A DNA stretch of 64,000 bases from Salipiger mangrovisoli (GCF_015223355.1 NZ_JADFFK010000012.1:62001-126000); one strand, 5' to 3'; positions 27,130 to 36,748 are shown, counted from the first letter of the stretch. Notes: generated from the sequence alone by a model not told the origin. A program made the numbers and translations.

Positions 27130-27564
27130 TCACGCCTCGATGCCCCGCGCGGTCAGGATGCGCTCGGCGCTGTCGTTCCAGACGTCCATCTTCACGATCT
27201 TGCCGCCCTTCACCACGAAGCGGTCGACGTAGCGATTGCCCTCGAAGGGCGTGCCGTCGGGCCATTCGCCATAGAGATAGCCCGTGGAATAGACCACCGT
27301 CCCCTCGGCCCCCTGCGCCACGTCGAACTGGCGCATGTCCTTCTTCACCCAGGCGTAGCGCATGGCATTGAAGCCCGAAGGGCCGGAGGGGTGATGGTAG
27401 ACCCGCCCGCCGGTGAAGGTGATCACCACGCCCTCGGCCATGTAGGTGGCGGCGCGCTCGGGGTCGGGCACCATCGAGGCTTCGAGGTAGTCGTGCACGA
27501 TCTGCGCCTCGGGCGGCAGCGCGGCGTAATCGAGCCCAAGGGCATCGGTCGTTTCAGTGGTCAT
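27130..27564 (-). CDS. SnoaL/NTF2-like protein
   Basis: 144 residues with the cone-shaped NTF2/SnoaL fold pattern: an N-terminal helix (QIVHDYLEASM), GVVITFTGGRVYHHPSG, and a C-terminal sheet ending FVVKGGKIVKMDVWND. These domains serve as small-molecule isomerases, hydrolases or binding proteins. Only the part from ATG 27564 (ribosome site AAGGA) is real; the frame continues far upstream as antisense to the transporter gene. Divergent from the substrate-binding protein gene, it may act on the imported compound. Confidence 0.78.
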   Translation of the reverse strand: MTTETTDALGLDYAALPPEAQIVHDYLEASMVPDPERAATYMAEGVVITFTGGRVYHHPSGPSGFNAMRYAWVKKDMRQFDVAQGAEGTVVYSTGYLYGEWPDGTPFEGNRYVDRFVVKGGKIVKMDVWNDSAERILTARGIEA

Positions 27565-27648
27565 CAGGGATCCTTTCGGTCGGTTGCTGATTCGACTTTG
27601 GCATATCGCGGGCCCGATGAAACCCGCGCGCGATAATTTCATACAAAA

Positions 27649-27660
27649 ATTGCATGCAAT
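27649..27660. promoter_or_regulatory. Candidate operator for the GntR/FCD regulator
   Basis: ATTGCATGCAAT is a perfect 12-bp palindrome in an AT-rich patch within the 234-bp divergent promoter region between the NTF2-like gene and the substrate-binding protein gene. Position and symmetry suit a dimeric FCD-type repressor. Assignment is inference. Confidence 0.45.
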
Positions 27661-27798
27661 CTGCCCGAAGCTTGTGCAGTCCGAAGCGGGATGTCGATTT
27701 TTCGGGGAATTTCCGTCCCGCATCTTTGACAGAAGACCGCCCCTGCCCGGCCTTATGAGGACACCAACAGGACCCTCATTGCTGGAGAGAGACAGAAA

Positions 27799-28968
27799 AT
27801 GCCCATCCAACCGACCTTCACCCGCCGCGCGCTCATGGCCGGTGCCGCCGCGCTGTCGCTGCTCGCCGCGGCACCCGCCAGCGCCGCAGAGCCGATCAAG
27901 CTCGGCCTCGTTGCAGCGCTGAGCGGGCAGTCCGCCAAGTCCGGCGAGGCGATCACCCGCGGCATCGAGCTGGCGCTCGACAAGATCAACGGCGCGGGCG
28001 GCGTGCTTGGCCGTCCGCTCGAGCTGGTCAGCCGCGACGACGAGAGCAACCCCGGCAAGGGCCTCGTCGCCGCGCGCGAGCTGGTGCAGCGCGAAGAGGT
28101 CGCGGCGCTGATCGGCGGGCTCGACACGCCGGTGTCGATGGCCATCGTGCCCTACATGAACGAGGCCAAGGTGCCCTTCGTCGGGCCCTGGGCGGCGGGT
28201 ACGCCGATCACCATGAACGGCGCCGAGGAGAACTACGTGTTCCGCGTCTCTGCGGTGGACGAATACGTCGACGAGGCGATCACCGAGTATCTGATCAGCA
28301 AGTACGGCGCGAAGAAACCGGGGATGATCCTGATCAACAACCCCTGGGGCGAGTCCAACGAGGCTGGTCTGACCAAGGCGCTGTCCAAGCGCGGCATGGA
28401 GCACGCTGGCATCGAGAAGTTCGAGAGCAACGACGTCGACGTGGTGCCGCAGCTCACCCGCCTCAAGGAAGCCGGGGCCGACAGCCTCTTCCTCGTCGCC
28501 AACGTCGCGCCCAGCGCGCAGGTGGTCAAATCGCTCGACCGCATGGGCTGGGACGTGCCGATCGCCTCGCACTGGGGTCCGGCCGGCGGACGCTTCACCG
28601 AGCTGGCGGGGGCCAGCGGCGAAAAGGTCCACTTCATCCAGACATTCCTCTTCACCGATGCGGCGCATCCGCTCTTTGCCGCGCTGCAGGAGAAGTACCC
28701 CGAGATCGAGACCCTCGCCGACGTGACCCCGGCCACCGGCATCGCCAACGCCTATGACGCGACGCTGCTGCTGGCCGCGGCAATCGAGAAGGCCGGCTCG
28801 ACCGAGGGCCCGGCGATCCGCGAGGCGATGTACCAGATCAGCGGCGTCGAAGGGGTCATCAAGACCTACGACATGCCCTTCACCCCCGACAACCAGGATG
28901 CGCTCGGGCCGGAGGATTACGTCTTCTCGCAATTCGTCGAGGGCGAGATCGTCCCGCTGATGGATTGA
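27799..28968 (+). CDS. ABC transporter substrate-binding protein, branched-chain amino acid (LivJ) type
   Basis: 389-residue periplasmic type I binding protein. The N-terminus has TRRALMAG followed by a hydrophobic stretch and cleavage near ASA-AEP (~residue 30), which may be a Tat signal. IKLGLVAALSGQSAKSGEAITRGIELALDKIN is the usual opening strand-helix (quoted from ~32). It delivers ligand to the permeases encoded next. The family binds amino acids, amides, urea and aromatic acids; with the adjacent deaminase-like enzyme, a cyclic amide or nucleobase is plausible. Confidence 0.9.
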   Translation: MPIQPTFTRRALMAGAAALSLLAAAPASAAEPIKLGLVAALSGQSAKSGEAITRGIELALDKINGAGGVLGRPLELVSRDDESNPGKGLVAARELVQREEVAALIGGLDTPVSMAIVPYMNEAKVPFVGPWAAGTPITMNGAEENYVFRVSAVDEYVDEAITEYLISKYGAKKPGMILINNPWGESNEAGLTKALSKRGMEHAGIEKFESNDVDVVPQLTRLKEAGADSLFLVANVAPSAQVVKSLDRMGWDVPIASHWGPAGGRFTELAGASGEKVHFIQTFLFTDAAHPLFAALQEKYPEIETLADVTPATGIANAYDATLLLAAAIEKAGSTEGPAIREAMYQISGVEGVIKTYDMPFTPDNQDALGPEDYVFSQFVEGEIVPLMD

Positions 28969-29054
28969 CCCCTGCCGGTGCCGCCCAGCGCGGGTGGCAC
29001 CCCTGCACGATCCTCCCGGCCCCACCGGCCGGGAGCCCCATTTCGGAGCACTGA

Positions 29055-29930
29055 ATGACACTTCTCTTCGCCGCCCTCCTCACCGGGCTCGGACTTGGCG
29101 CCATGTACGGGCTGATCGCGCTCGGCTTCCAGATCACCCACTCGGTCTGCAGCCGCGTGAACTTCGCCCAAGGATCCATGGTGATGCTGGGCGCGGTGCT
29201 CGGCTACGTGCTGACCCAGCGCGCGGGCCTTCCGGTGATCCTCGCCTATCCGCTCGCCCTGCTCGGCTGCGCCGCGATGGGCGTCATCGTGGAGTTCTGC
29301 CTGATCCGCCCCTTTGCCATCCGCGGCAACGACGGCTGGCTGATGGCGACGGTTGCGGGCGGCATCCTGCTGGACAATGCGGTGCTCTTCACCTTCGGCA
29401 ACGAGCCGCGCAGCCTGCCCTCGCCGCTGGTCGAGACGAGCTGGCAGATCCTCGGCACGGGGGTCTATCCGCAGCAGGTGCTGATCCCGCTGGTGGCGAT
29501 CGCCGTGGCCTTCGCGCTTCAGATGCTCTTTCGCCGCACCCGGCAGGGCCGCGCCTTGCTGGCGGTGGTACAGAACCCCGAGGCCGCGCGTCTCATGGGC
29601 ATCAACACCACGGTGATGATCTCGGGCTCATTTGCCCTGTCGTCGATGCTGGCGGGGGCGGCAGGCCTGCTGATCGCGCCGCTTTTCTCGGTGCATTCGG
29701 ACATGGGCACGCTCTTCGGCATCAAGGCCTTTGCCGTCGCGATCCTCGGCGGCATGACCTCGGCCTGGGGGGTGATGATCGCGGGCTTTCTCTACGGGCT
29801 GGTCGAGGCGCTGGTGACCACATTCCTCGGGTCCTCCTACACCTACATCGTCGTCTTCGGCCTGCTGATCGCAGTGCTGGCGATCAAGCCGAGCGGCCTT
29901 TTCGGCGCCGCCAAGCTGCGGAAGGTGTGA
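29055..29930 (+). CDS. Branched-chain amino acid-type ABC permease (LivH-like)
   Basis: 291-residue inner-membrane permease with about eight helices and the LivH features GLGLGAMYGLIALGFQ, RVNFAQGSMVMLGA and the loop AILGGMTSAWGV that docks the ATPase. It is the first permease half; the second half is the N-terminal part of the next gene, which starts 4 bp later. Confidence 0.92.
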   Translation: MTLLFAALLTGLGLGAMYGLIALGFQITHSVCSRVNFAQGSMVMLGAVLGYVLTQRAGLPVILAYPLALLGCAAMGVIVEFCLIRPFAIRGNDGWLMATVAGGILLDNAVLFTFGNEPRSLPSPLVETSWQILGTGVYPQQVLIPLVAIAVAFALQMLFRRTRQGRALLAVVQNPEAARLMGINTTVMISGSFALSSMLAGAAGLLIAPLFSVHSDMGTLFGIKAFAVAILGGMTSAWGVMIAGFLYGLVEALVTTFLGSSYTYIVVFGLLIAVLAIKPSGLFGAAKLRKV

Positions 29931-29934
29931 GCCC

Positions 29935-32466
29935 ATGCGCCTGACGGACACCCGCCTTCTCGATCTCGCCATCCTTGCGCTCACCGCAGCCGCACTGGCG
30001 GGGCTGGGCCTCGTGGGCGGCTACACGCAATTCGTCTTCGGCCTCGTGGCCATCTGGACCATCCTCTGCACCGGGCTGAACGTGCTCTTCGGCCTGACCG
30101 GGCTGGTCTCGCTGGGACAGGTCGGCTTCTTCGCCATCGGCGCCTATGCCCATGCCATCCTGATGCAGGCCGGCCTGAGCTTCTGGCTCGCCCTCCCCCT
30201 CGGCACGCTGCTCGCCGCGGCCGTGGGCTGCCTGCTGGCGGTGCCTGCCGTGCGCATGGCCGGGCCCTTCCTTGCCATGGTGACCATTGCCTTCGCTTTC
30301 ATCGTCGAACATCTCGCCATCGAGTGGCGCGGCCTGACCGGCGGGCAGAACGGGCTGATGGGGTTCGACGCGCCCTCCCTCCTCGGCATGACCTTCGGCG
30401 AGCGCGAGCTGGTCATGCTCGCCATCGTGCTGGCCGGGCTTCTGCTGTTCGGCTACCGCAGGCTCACGGCAAGCGGTTGGGGCATGGCCATGGCGGCGCT
30501 GCGCGATCAGGAGATCGCGGCCAGCTCTCTGGGGTTCAACCCCTTCCTCACCAAGCTCTCGGCCTTTGCCATCGCGGCGGGCGCGGCGGGGCTGGCGGGC
30601 GGGCTCTTCGCCTCGCTGATGCAGTTCATCGCGCCGAGCAACTTCACGCTCTCGCAGTCGATCCTCTTTCTCTTCGCCGTCATCCTCGGCGGCGCGGGCA
30701 CCGTGCTCGGCCCGGTGGTCGGGGGAGCGATTGTCGTCTTCCTGCCCGAGGCGCTCTCGGGCATGGCCGAATACCGGCTGCTCGTCTTCGGCGCGCTGCT
30801 GATCGCGGTCATGCTCATTGCCCCGCGCGGGGTGGTCGGCACCATTGCCGCCTACCTGCCGCGCCGGGAACGCGGGGCGCGTGCCTGCGATCAGGAGACG
30901 GTCCTGCACTACATCTCCCCAGAGACGCCGCATCCCCTGACGGTCACCGATCTCGGCATCACCTTCGGCGGCGTGAAGGCCGTGGCTGGCGCGAGCTTCA
31001 CTGCCGCCCCCGGAGAGGTGACCTCTGTCATCGGCCCCAATGGTGCGGGCAAGACCACGCTGCTCAACATGATCTCTGGCTTCTACACCCCCGGCAGCGG
31101 CCGCATCGAGACCGCCGGGACCGAGATCGCCGGCTGGCCGATGCACGCCACCTCGCGGCTCGGCGTCGCGCGGACCTTCCAGGCAACCCGGCTTTTCGGC
31201 TCGCTTGGAGCCGAGGCCAACGTGATCTCCGCCTTCCCCAAGGGTCGGTTCGGTGCGCCCTTCGCAACGCTGGCCAATGGGGACCGCCGCGCCTTGGCAC
31301 TGGGACTGCTGGAGTTGGTCGGTTTCACCGGCAATCCCGCGACCCCAGCCGCCGACCTGCCCCACGTCGACCGGCGGCTGGTCGAGATCGCCCGCGCGCT
31401 GGCGCTGCGGCCGCATGTGCTGCTGCTCGACGAGCCGGCCGCCGGGCTGATGCATGCCGACAAGATGACCCTCGCGGCGCTGTTGCGGCGGATCGCCGAC
31501 CTCGGCATCGCGGTGGTGCTGGTCGAGCACGACATGGACATGGTCATGGGCATCTCCGACCGCATCCTCGCGATGGACGCGGGCGTGCCCATCGCCTTCG
31601 ATACCCCCGAGAGCATCCGCGCCAATCCGCAGGTCATCGCCGCCTATCTCGGCGAGGGCACGCTGAAGGCACCGCCGCGCACGCTCGCCTTCGAGCCCGG
31701 CGCGATGGACACGCTGATCACCCGCGACCTGCGCGCGGGCTACGGGGCGGCGGACGTGCTGCAGGGGCTGAACATCCGCGTGCGGCGCGGCGAACTGGTC
31801 GCGCTGCTCGGGGCCAACGGCGCGGGCAAGTCCACCTTCCTCAAGGTGCTGTCCGGGCTGCTCGCCCCCAGCAGCGGGCAGGTGCTGATGAACGATGCCT
31901 ACGTGCAGGGGCTGGCGCCGCACCGGATGGTCGAGCACGGGCTTGCGCTGGTGCCCGAGGGGCGGCAGGTCTTTCCCGAGCTGACCGTGGCGCAGAACAT
32001 CGAGCTGGGCGCCTACCGCCGCAAGGCGCGCCCCGCCCCCGAGGAGCTGGAGTCCATCCTGCGCCGCTTCCCGCGCCTGCGCGACCGGCTGGACACCCCC
32101 GCCGGGCTGCTCTCGGGCGGCGAGCAGCAGATGATGGCGATCGCACGCGGGCTCATGGCCTCGCCGAAGCTGCTGCTGCTCGACGAGCCGTCGCTGGGCC
32201 TTGCACCCGCGATGACCGAGGAGCTCTACCGCATCCTTGCCGAGCTGCGCGACGACGGGATCACCATCCTGCTGGTCGACCAGATGGCAACGCTGGCGCT
32301 GGCCGTGGCCGATCGGGGCTACGTGCTGGAACAGGGGCGCGTGGTGGCCGAGGGCAGCGCCGAGGAGCTGCGCCGTGACACGGCGCTGATCGAGGCCTAT
32401 CTCGGCCAGGGGGAGGCCCGCGACGACGGGCCCACAGAAGACTGGCAGGCAGAAGCAGCACAATGA
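29935..32466 (+). CDS. Fused ABC permease-ATPase-ATPase (LivM-LivG-LivF in one chain)
   Basis: 843 residues combining three normally separate subunits. Residues ~1-315 are a LivM-like permease (about nine helices; GLVSLGQVGFFAIGAYA, AVILGGAGTVLGP). Residues ~335-575 are a LivG-like ATPase with Walker A GPNGAGKTT (Lys ~373) and Walker B LLLDEPAAGL (~497). Residues ~590-825 are a LivF-like ATPase with Walker A GANGAGKST (Lys ~633), signature LSGGEQQ (~726) and LLLDEPSLGL (~746). No stop or frameshift interrupts the chain. It follows the LivH-like gene by 4 bp and overlaps the amidohydrolase start by 4 nt, so the unit is an operon. Confidence 0.93.
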   Translation: MRLTDTRLLDLAILALTAAALAGLGLVGGYTQFVFGLVAIWTILCTGLNVLFGLTGLVSLGQVGFFAIGAYAHAILMQAGLSFWLALPLGTLLAAAVGCLLAVPAVRMAGPFLAMVTIAFAFIVEHLAIEWRGLTGGQNGLMGFDAPSLLGMTFGERELVMLAIVLAGLLLFGYRRLTASGWGMAMAALRDQEIAASSLGFNPFLTKLSAFAIAAGAAGLAGGLFASLMQFIAPSNFTLSQSILFLFAVILGGAGTVLGPVVGGAIVVFLPEALSGMAEYRLLVFGALLIAVMLIAPRGVVGTIAAYLPRRERGARACDQETVLHYISPETPHPLTVTDLGITFGGVKAVAGASFTAAPGEVTSVIGPNGAGKTTLLNMISGFYTPGSGRIETAGTEIAGWPMHATSRLGVARTFQATRLFGSLGAEANVISAFPKGRFGAPFATLANGDRRALALGLLELVGFTGNPATPAADLPHVDRRLVEIARALALRPHVLLLDEPAAGLMHADKMTLAALLRRIADLGIAVVLVEHDMDMVMGISDRILAMDAGVPIAFDTPESIRANPQVIAAYLGEGTLKAPPRTLAFEPGAMDTLITRDLRAGYGAADVLQGLNIRVRRGELVALLGANGAGKSTFLKVLSGLLAPSSGQVLMNDAYVQGLAPHRMVEHGLALVPEGRQVFPELTVAQNIELGAYRRKARPAPEELESILRRFPRLRDRLDTPAGLLSGGEQQMMAIARGLMASPKLLLLDEPSLGLAPAMTEELYRILAELRDDGITILLVDQMATLALAVADRGYVLEQGRVVAEGSAEELRRDTALIEAYLGQGEARDDGPTEDWQAEAAQ

Positions 32467-33686
32467 CACTCGATCTCATCATCCGCGGGGCGCGGCTGTC
32501 GGACGGTGCCGCCCCGGTGGACATCGGCGTGGCGCAGGGGCGCATCGCGACGATTGCACCCGACATCGCCAGCGACGCCCAAACGCTCGATGCCGGGGGA
32601 GGCATGATCTTCCGCGGCTTCGGCGACAGCCACCTGCACCTCGACAAGGCCTGCATCCTCGAGCGGGCGGTAAACCGCACCGGCGACCTGAAGGGCGCGC
32701 TGGCCGCGGTGACTGCCGCCAAGAAGGGTTTCACCACCGAGGACATCTACGCCCGCGGCGCGCGGGTGCTGGAGCAGGCCATCGGACAGGGCACCACGCT
32801 TATCCGCACGCAGGTCGAGATCGACCCGGTGATCGGTCTGGCGGGCTTCGAAGCGGTCAAGCGACTGAAGGCCGACTATTCGTGGGCGCTCGACCTGCAG
32901 ATCTGCGTCTTTCCGCAGGAGGGATTGCTGAACTACCCCGGCACCGAGCAACTGCTGCGCGCCGCGCTCGCAGGCGGCGCCGACCTGCTCGGCGGCTGCC
33001 CCTATACCGACACCGACCCCGAGGGGCATATCGCCCTGCTCTTCGCCATGGCGCGGGAGTTCGACGTGGACCTCGACTTCCACCTCGATTTCGACCTCGA
33101 CACCAGCTGGCGGCACCTCGACGAGGTGGCGCGGCAGACCATCGCCCATCGCATGCAGGGGCGCGTGGCGATCGGCCATGTGACCAAGCTCTCGATGCTG
33201 CCCCCGGACGCGCTGGCGCAGAGCATCGCGCTGCTGAAGGACGCCGGGATCGCGCTGACCGTCCTGCCGGCGACGGACCTCTTCATCACCGGGCGAGGCC
33301 ATGACCACGCGGTGCCGCGCGGTGTCGGCCCGGCGCATCGCTTCCACGCGGGCGGCGTCTGCTGCACCGTGGCGACAAACAACGTGCTGAACCCCTTCAC
33401 CCCCTACGGCGACTGCTCGCTGCCCCGGATGGCGAACCTCTTTGCCAATGTGGCGCAGCTTGGCAGCCCCGAGGAGCTGACGGCCTGCTTCGCGATGGTC
33501 AGCAGCCATCCCTTCCGGCTGCTCGGGGTGTCCGACAGGATCGAGCCCGGCACCGCCGCCAATCTGGTGCTGCTGCCCTGTGACAGCCGCGCCGCCGCCG
33601 TGGCCGAGATCAGGCGGCCGGTCTGGGGGATGCGGGCCGGGAAGATGACCTTCGAGGCGCCCGCGCCGAGGGTTTTGCGACCCTGA
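32463..33686 (+). CDS. Amidohydrolase, cytosine deaminase-like
   Basis: 407-residue TIM-barrel amidohydrolase of the cytosine deaminase / N-isopropylammelide hydrolase branch. The first metal ligands are in GDSHLHLDKA (~57-66), later His in DFHLDFD (~204-208) and IGHVTKLS (~236). At the usual catalytic Asp site the sequence reads TNNVLNPFTPYGD, with Asn-Asn where E. coli CodA has Asp-Asp. The ATG overlaps the ABC gene stop (ATGA), so it is cotranscribed with the importer. Likely hydrolyses an imported cyclic amide or aminated heterocycle; substrate unknown. Confidence 0.82.
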   Translation: MTLDLIIRGARLSDGAAPVDIGVAQGRIATIAPDIASDAQTLDAGGGMIFRGFGDSHLHLDKACILERAVNRTGDLKGALAAVTAAKKGFTTEDIYARGARVLEQAIGQGTTLIRTQVEIDPVIGLAGFEAVKRLKADYSWALDLQICVFPQEGLLNYPGTEQLLRAALAGGADLLGGCPYTDTDPEGHIALLFAMAREFDVDLDFHLDFDLDTSWRHLDEVARQTIAHRMQGRVAIGHVTKLSMLPPDALAQSIALLKDAGIALTVLPATDLFITGRGHDHAVPRGVGPAHRFHAGGVCCTVATNNVLNPFTPYGDCSLPRMANLFANVAQLGSPEELTACFAMVSSHPFRLLGVSDRIEPGTAANLVLLPCDSRAAAVAEIRRPVWGMRAGKMTFEAPAPRVLRP

Positions 33687-33782
33687 CAGGCGCGCACCGG
33701 TAGCGAGGCAAGCACCGGCCCGTGGGATCGCGCTCGCCCGGCGGCTTCGCCTTGAGTCCGGGCGGACTGGCACGACGCTCTC

Positions 33783-33804
33783 GCGGCGGGCTTGGTCCCG
33801 CCGC
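33783..33804 (+). terminator. Hairpin after the amidohydrolase gene
   Basis: GCGGCGGG and CCCGCCGC form a perfect 8-bp stem with loop CTTGGT in the 213-bp gap before thrS. The U-run is minimal, so it may be a weak terminator or part of the thrS promoter region. Confidence 0.35.
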
Positions 33805-33899
33805 TTGACACCCCCTCCCGCGAGGGCCACAAGGCGGCACGACATATAACCCGCAACCGGGCGTTCCGTGGGCGCCAGACCGACGAGGAGACTAGGCCT

Positions 33900-35846
33900 A
33901 TGAGCCAGATTTCCCTGACATTCCCCGATGGCAATGCGCGCGAGTTCGACAAGGGCGTGACCCCTGCCGACGTGGCCGCAGCCATTTCCAAGAGCCTTTC
34001 GAAAAAGGCCATCTCCGCCACCGTGAACGGCGCGCATTGGGACCTTCAGTGGCCCATCGAGGCCGACAGCACGATCGCGATCCACACCCTGCAGGACGAG
34101 GACCAGGCGCTCGAGCTGATCCGGCACGACCTCGCGCACGTGATGGCGCGCGCGGTGCAGGAGATCTGGCCCGACACCAAGGTCACCATCGGCCCGGTGA
34201 CGGACAACGGCTGGTTCTACGACTTCGACCGCGCCGAACCCTTCACCCCCGAGGACCTCGGCCAGATCGAGGCGAAGATGAAGGACATCATCAACGCCCG
34301 CGACGAGGTGAAGACCGAGATCTGGGACCGCGAGCGTGCCCGAAAGTTCTACGAGGACAGCGGCGAGGGCTACAAGGTCGAGCTGGTGGACCGCATCCCC
34401 GCGGACGCGCCGATCCGCATGTACTGGCACGGCGAGTGGCAGGACCTCTGCCGCGGCCCGCACCTGCAGAACACCGGCCAACTGCCGTCGGACGCCTTCA
34501 AGCTGATGGGCGTCTCGGGTGCCTATTGGTTCGGCGACGTCTCGCGCCCGATGCTGCAGCGCATCACCGGCGTGGCCTTCCGCAACCGCGACGAGCTGAA
34601 GAAATACCTGAACTTCCTCGAGGAAGCGGCCAAGCGCGACCACCGCAAGCTCGGCCGCGAGATGGATCTGTTCCACCTCCAGCCGGAAGCACCGGGGCAG
34701 ATCTTCTGGCACCCGAACGGCTGGAAGATCTACACCACGCTGCAGGACTACATGCGCCGCCGGCAGGAGCGGGACGGCTACGTCGAGGTGAACACGCCGC
34801 AGGTCGTCGATCGCAAGCTCTGGGAGAAGTCCGGTCACTGGGACAACTACCAGGAAAACATGTTCATCGTCGAAGTGGACGAGGAACACGCCCGCGAGAA
34901 GGCGATCAACGCGCTCAAGCCGATGAACTGCCCCTGCCACGTGCAGGTGTTCAACCAGGGCCTGAAGTCCTACCGCGACCTGCCGCTGCGCATGGCCGAA
35001 TTCGGCTCGTGCAACCGCTATGAGCCCTCGGGCGCGCTGCACGGCATCATGCGGGTCCGCGGCTTCACCCAGGACGACGCGCATATCTTCTGCACCGACG
35101 AGCAGATCGAGACGGAAACCAAGAAGTTCATCGAGTTCCTCGCCTCGATCTATTCCGACCTCGGCTTCGAGAACTGGACGATCAAGCTCTCGACCCGCCC
35201 CGAGAAGCGCATCGGCTCGGACGAGAGCTGGGACCGTGTCGAGGCGGCGCTTGGCGACGCCTGCAAGGCCGCGGGCTACGAGTACGAGATCCAGGAAGGC
35301 GAAGGCGCCTTCTACGGTCCCAAGCTCGAGTTCACCCTGACCGACGCGATCGGCCGGGACTGGCAGTGCGGCACGCTGCAGGTGGACCCCAACCTGCCCG
35401 AGAGGCTGGACGCCAGCTTCATTGGCCAGGACGGCGAGAAACACCGCCCGGTCATGCTGCACCGCGCCGTGCTGGGATCGTTCGAGCGTTTCATCGGCAT
35501 CCTGATCGAGGAACACGCCGGCAAGCTGCCGTTCTGGCTCGCGCCGCGTCAGGTGGTGGTCGCCTCGATCACTTCCGAGGCGGATGACTACGTGCTCGAA
35601 GTCGTCGCCGCGCTGAAGGCCGCAGGCGTGCGCGCCGAGGCCGACACGCGCAACGAGAAGATCAACTACAAGGTCCGCGAGCACTCGGTGGGCAAGGTTC
35701 CCGTCATCCTCGCAGTGGGTCACCGCGAGGTCGAGGAACGCACCGTCACCGTGCGCCGTCTCGGCGAGAAGCAGACGGCGGTCCAGAGCCTCGACGAGAT
35801 CGTCGCGTCCCTGTCGCTGGACGCCACCGCACCCGACCTGCGCTGA
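33900..35846 (+). CDS. thrS: Threonyl-tRNA synthetase
   Basis: 648-residue class II synthetase that charges tRNA-Thr. Order: TGS domain (~1-64), editing domain with [11 protein letters not shown] (~77) and the Cys/His site CRGPHL (~182), catalytic core with motif 2 and the zinc site [10 protein letters not shown] (~341-350), and C-terminal anticodon-binding domain ([15 protein letters not shown] onward). ATG 33900 has GAGGAG about 10 nt upstream; the frame from 33792 is too long. A strong terminator follows. Confidence 0.97.
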   Translation: MSQISLTFPDGNAREFDKGVTPADVAAAISKSLSKKAISATVNGAHWDLQWPIEADSTIAIHTLQDEDQALELIRHDLAHVMARAVQEIWPDTKVTIGPVTDNGWFYDFDRAEPFTPEDLGQIEAKMKDIINARDEVKTEIWDRERARKFYEDSGEGYKVELVDRIPADAPIRMYWHGEWQDLCRGPHLQNTGQLPSDAFKLMGVSGAYWFGDVSRPMLQRITGVAFRNRDELKKYLNFLEEAAKRDHRKLGREMDLFHLQPEAPGQIFWHPNGWKIYTTLQDYMRRRQERDGYVEVNTPQVVDRKLWEKSGHWDNYQENMFIVEVDEEHAREKAINALKPMNCPCHVQVFNQGLKSYRDLPLRMAEFGSCNRYEPSGALHGIMRVRGFTQDDAHIFCTDEQIETETKKFIEFLASIYSDLGFENWTIKLSTRPEKRIGSDESWDRVEAALGDACKAAGYEYEIQEGEGAFYGPKLEFTLTDAIGRDWQCGTLQVDPNLPERLDASFIGQDGEKHRPVMLHRAVLGSFERFIGILIEEHAGKLPFWLAPRQVVVASITSEADDYVLEVVAALKAAGVRAEADTRNEKINYKVREHSVGKVPVILAVGHREVEERTVTVRRLGEKQTAVQSLDEIVASLSLDATAPDLR

Positions 35847-35867
35847 GTTCTCTGGAAAGAAACGAGA

Positions 35868-35899
35868 AAGCCCCGGACCCAGGTCCGGGGCTTTCTGCT
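35868..35899 (+). terminator. Rho-independent terminator of thrS
   Basis: GAAAGCCCCGGACC and GGTCCGGGGCTTTC form a long perfect stem followed by TGCTTTT. It stands between thrS and the convergent ArsC/Spx-like gene and could act on both strands. Confidence 0.9.
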
Positions 35900-35931
35900 T
35901 TTCAGGGTCAGCGCAAAGCGCCGCCCGGAAC

Positions 35932-36246
35932 TCAGCCCGCGACCGCCGCCTCCACGTCCTTGGTCCAGCCGAGGTACATCGTCTCGCCATCCAGGATCAG
36001 CGGCCGTTTCATCAGCGTCGGATGCGCCGCCAGCAGCTCGGGTGCCGGACGCGCGCGCTCGGTCCCGTCCAACTCGCGCCAGGTCGTCGAGCGCGTGTTC
36101 ACCAGCTTGTCGCCGAACTGCGCCAGCGCCCTGTCCAGCACCTCGGCCGGCACGCCATCCGCACGCACGTCGCGAAACTCCGCTTCCGGGAGCGCTTTCA
36201 GCGCCTTCCGGCAGGTATCGCAGGTCTTGAGCCCGTATATCAGCAT
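35932..36246 (-). CDS. ArsC/Spx-family thioredoxin-fold protein
   Basis: 104 residues. The N-terminal LIYGLKTCDTCRKALKAL holds the CxxC site; DKLVNTRSTTWREL and LMKRPLILDG are ArsC/Spx family features. It could be an arsenate-reductase-like oxidoreductase or a YffB-type protein; the arsenate-binding Arg triad is not clear, so arsenic resistance is not claimed. ATG 36246 is selected by AAGGAG 7 nt upstream. Confidence 0.85.
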   Translation of the reverse strand: MLIYGLKTCDTCRKALKALPEAEFRDVRADGVPAEVLDRALAQFGDKLVNTRSTTWRELDGTERARPAPELLAAHPTLMKRPLILDGETMYLGWTKDVEAAVAG

Positions 36247-36489
36247 CCGCCATCTCCTTGATCTTTCCCGGCACCATTTATTGCCTAATGCCGCAACTGC
36301 GAAGTGTTTCTCTTGATTTTTGCAGACACCGTGCAACTCTTGAGCCGTGACCTTCGATGATCAGACCCGGAAAGCCGCGTTTTTCCCGCGTTTTGAAGCG
36401 GGATAGGCAATCCACCCCCTGAGAGGCGAAAGTGACGGGGCGCCCGTATTTCGGGTAGAAACAGGAAAGTTGGAAGGAGCACGGGAAAC

Positions 36490-36696
36490 ATGCCGAACGG
36501 CACCGTGAAATGGTTCAATACCACCAAAGGCTACGGCTTCATCGCGCCCGAAGAAGGGGGCAAGGACGTTTTCGTTCATATCTCGGCCGTCGAACGCTCG
36601 GGCCTCACCGGTCTCGCGGACAATCAAAAAGTGAGCTACGAGCTCAAGGAAGGCCGCGATGGACGCATGATGGCGTCCGACCTCAAAACACTTTGA
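36490..36696 (+). CDS. Cold-shock domain protein (CspA family)
   Basis: 68-residue single OB-fold cold-shock protein. RNP1 is KGYGFIAP and RNP2 is DVFVHIS, both with the aromatic residues that stack on single-stranded RNA/DNA. Acts as an RNA chaperone or antiterminator. AAGGAG precedes the ATG. The 243-bp upstream gap is locally less GC-rich and could hold a structured 5' leader, which is usual for regulated csp genes. Confidence 0.95.
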   Translation: MPNGTVKWFNTTKGYGFIAPEEGGKDVFVHISAVERSGLTGLADNQKVSYELKEGRDGRMMASDLKTL

Positions 36697-36716
36697 AAAT
36701 AATCAGATAAATTGAA

Positions 36717-36748
36717 CGACCCTACCCCGCATCGGGGTCGGGTCCCTG
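36717..36748. terminator. Hairpin between cspA and the MetR-like gene
   Basis: GACCC...CCCCG and CGGGG...GGGTC pair with a small internal loop. On the minus strand the stem is followed by GTTCAATTT. It probably ends the convergent MetR-like transcript and perhaps cspA. Confidence 0.5.

Noticed and set aside
27565-29061. N-terminal extension of the NTF2-like gene to 643 residues
   Set aside because: The extension runs antisense through the binding-protein gene. A good start with ribosome site exists at 27564 and gives a normal-length domain.
32397-35990. Minus-strand open frame of 1,197 codons across the amidohydrolase and thrS
   Set aside because: It crosses two real genes, a gap and a terminator, and its translation has the composition of antisense frames.
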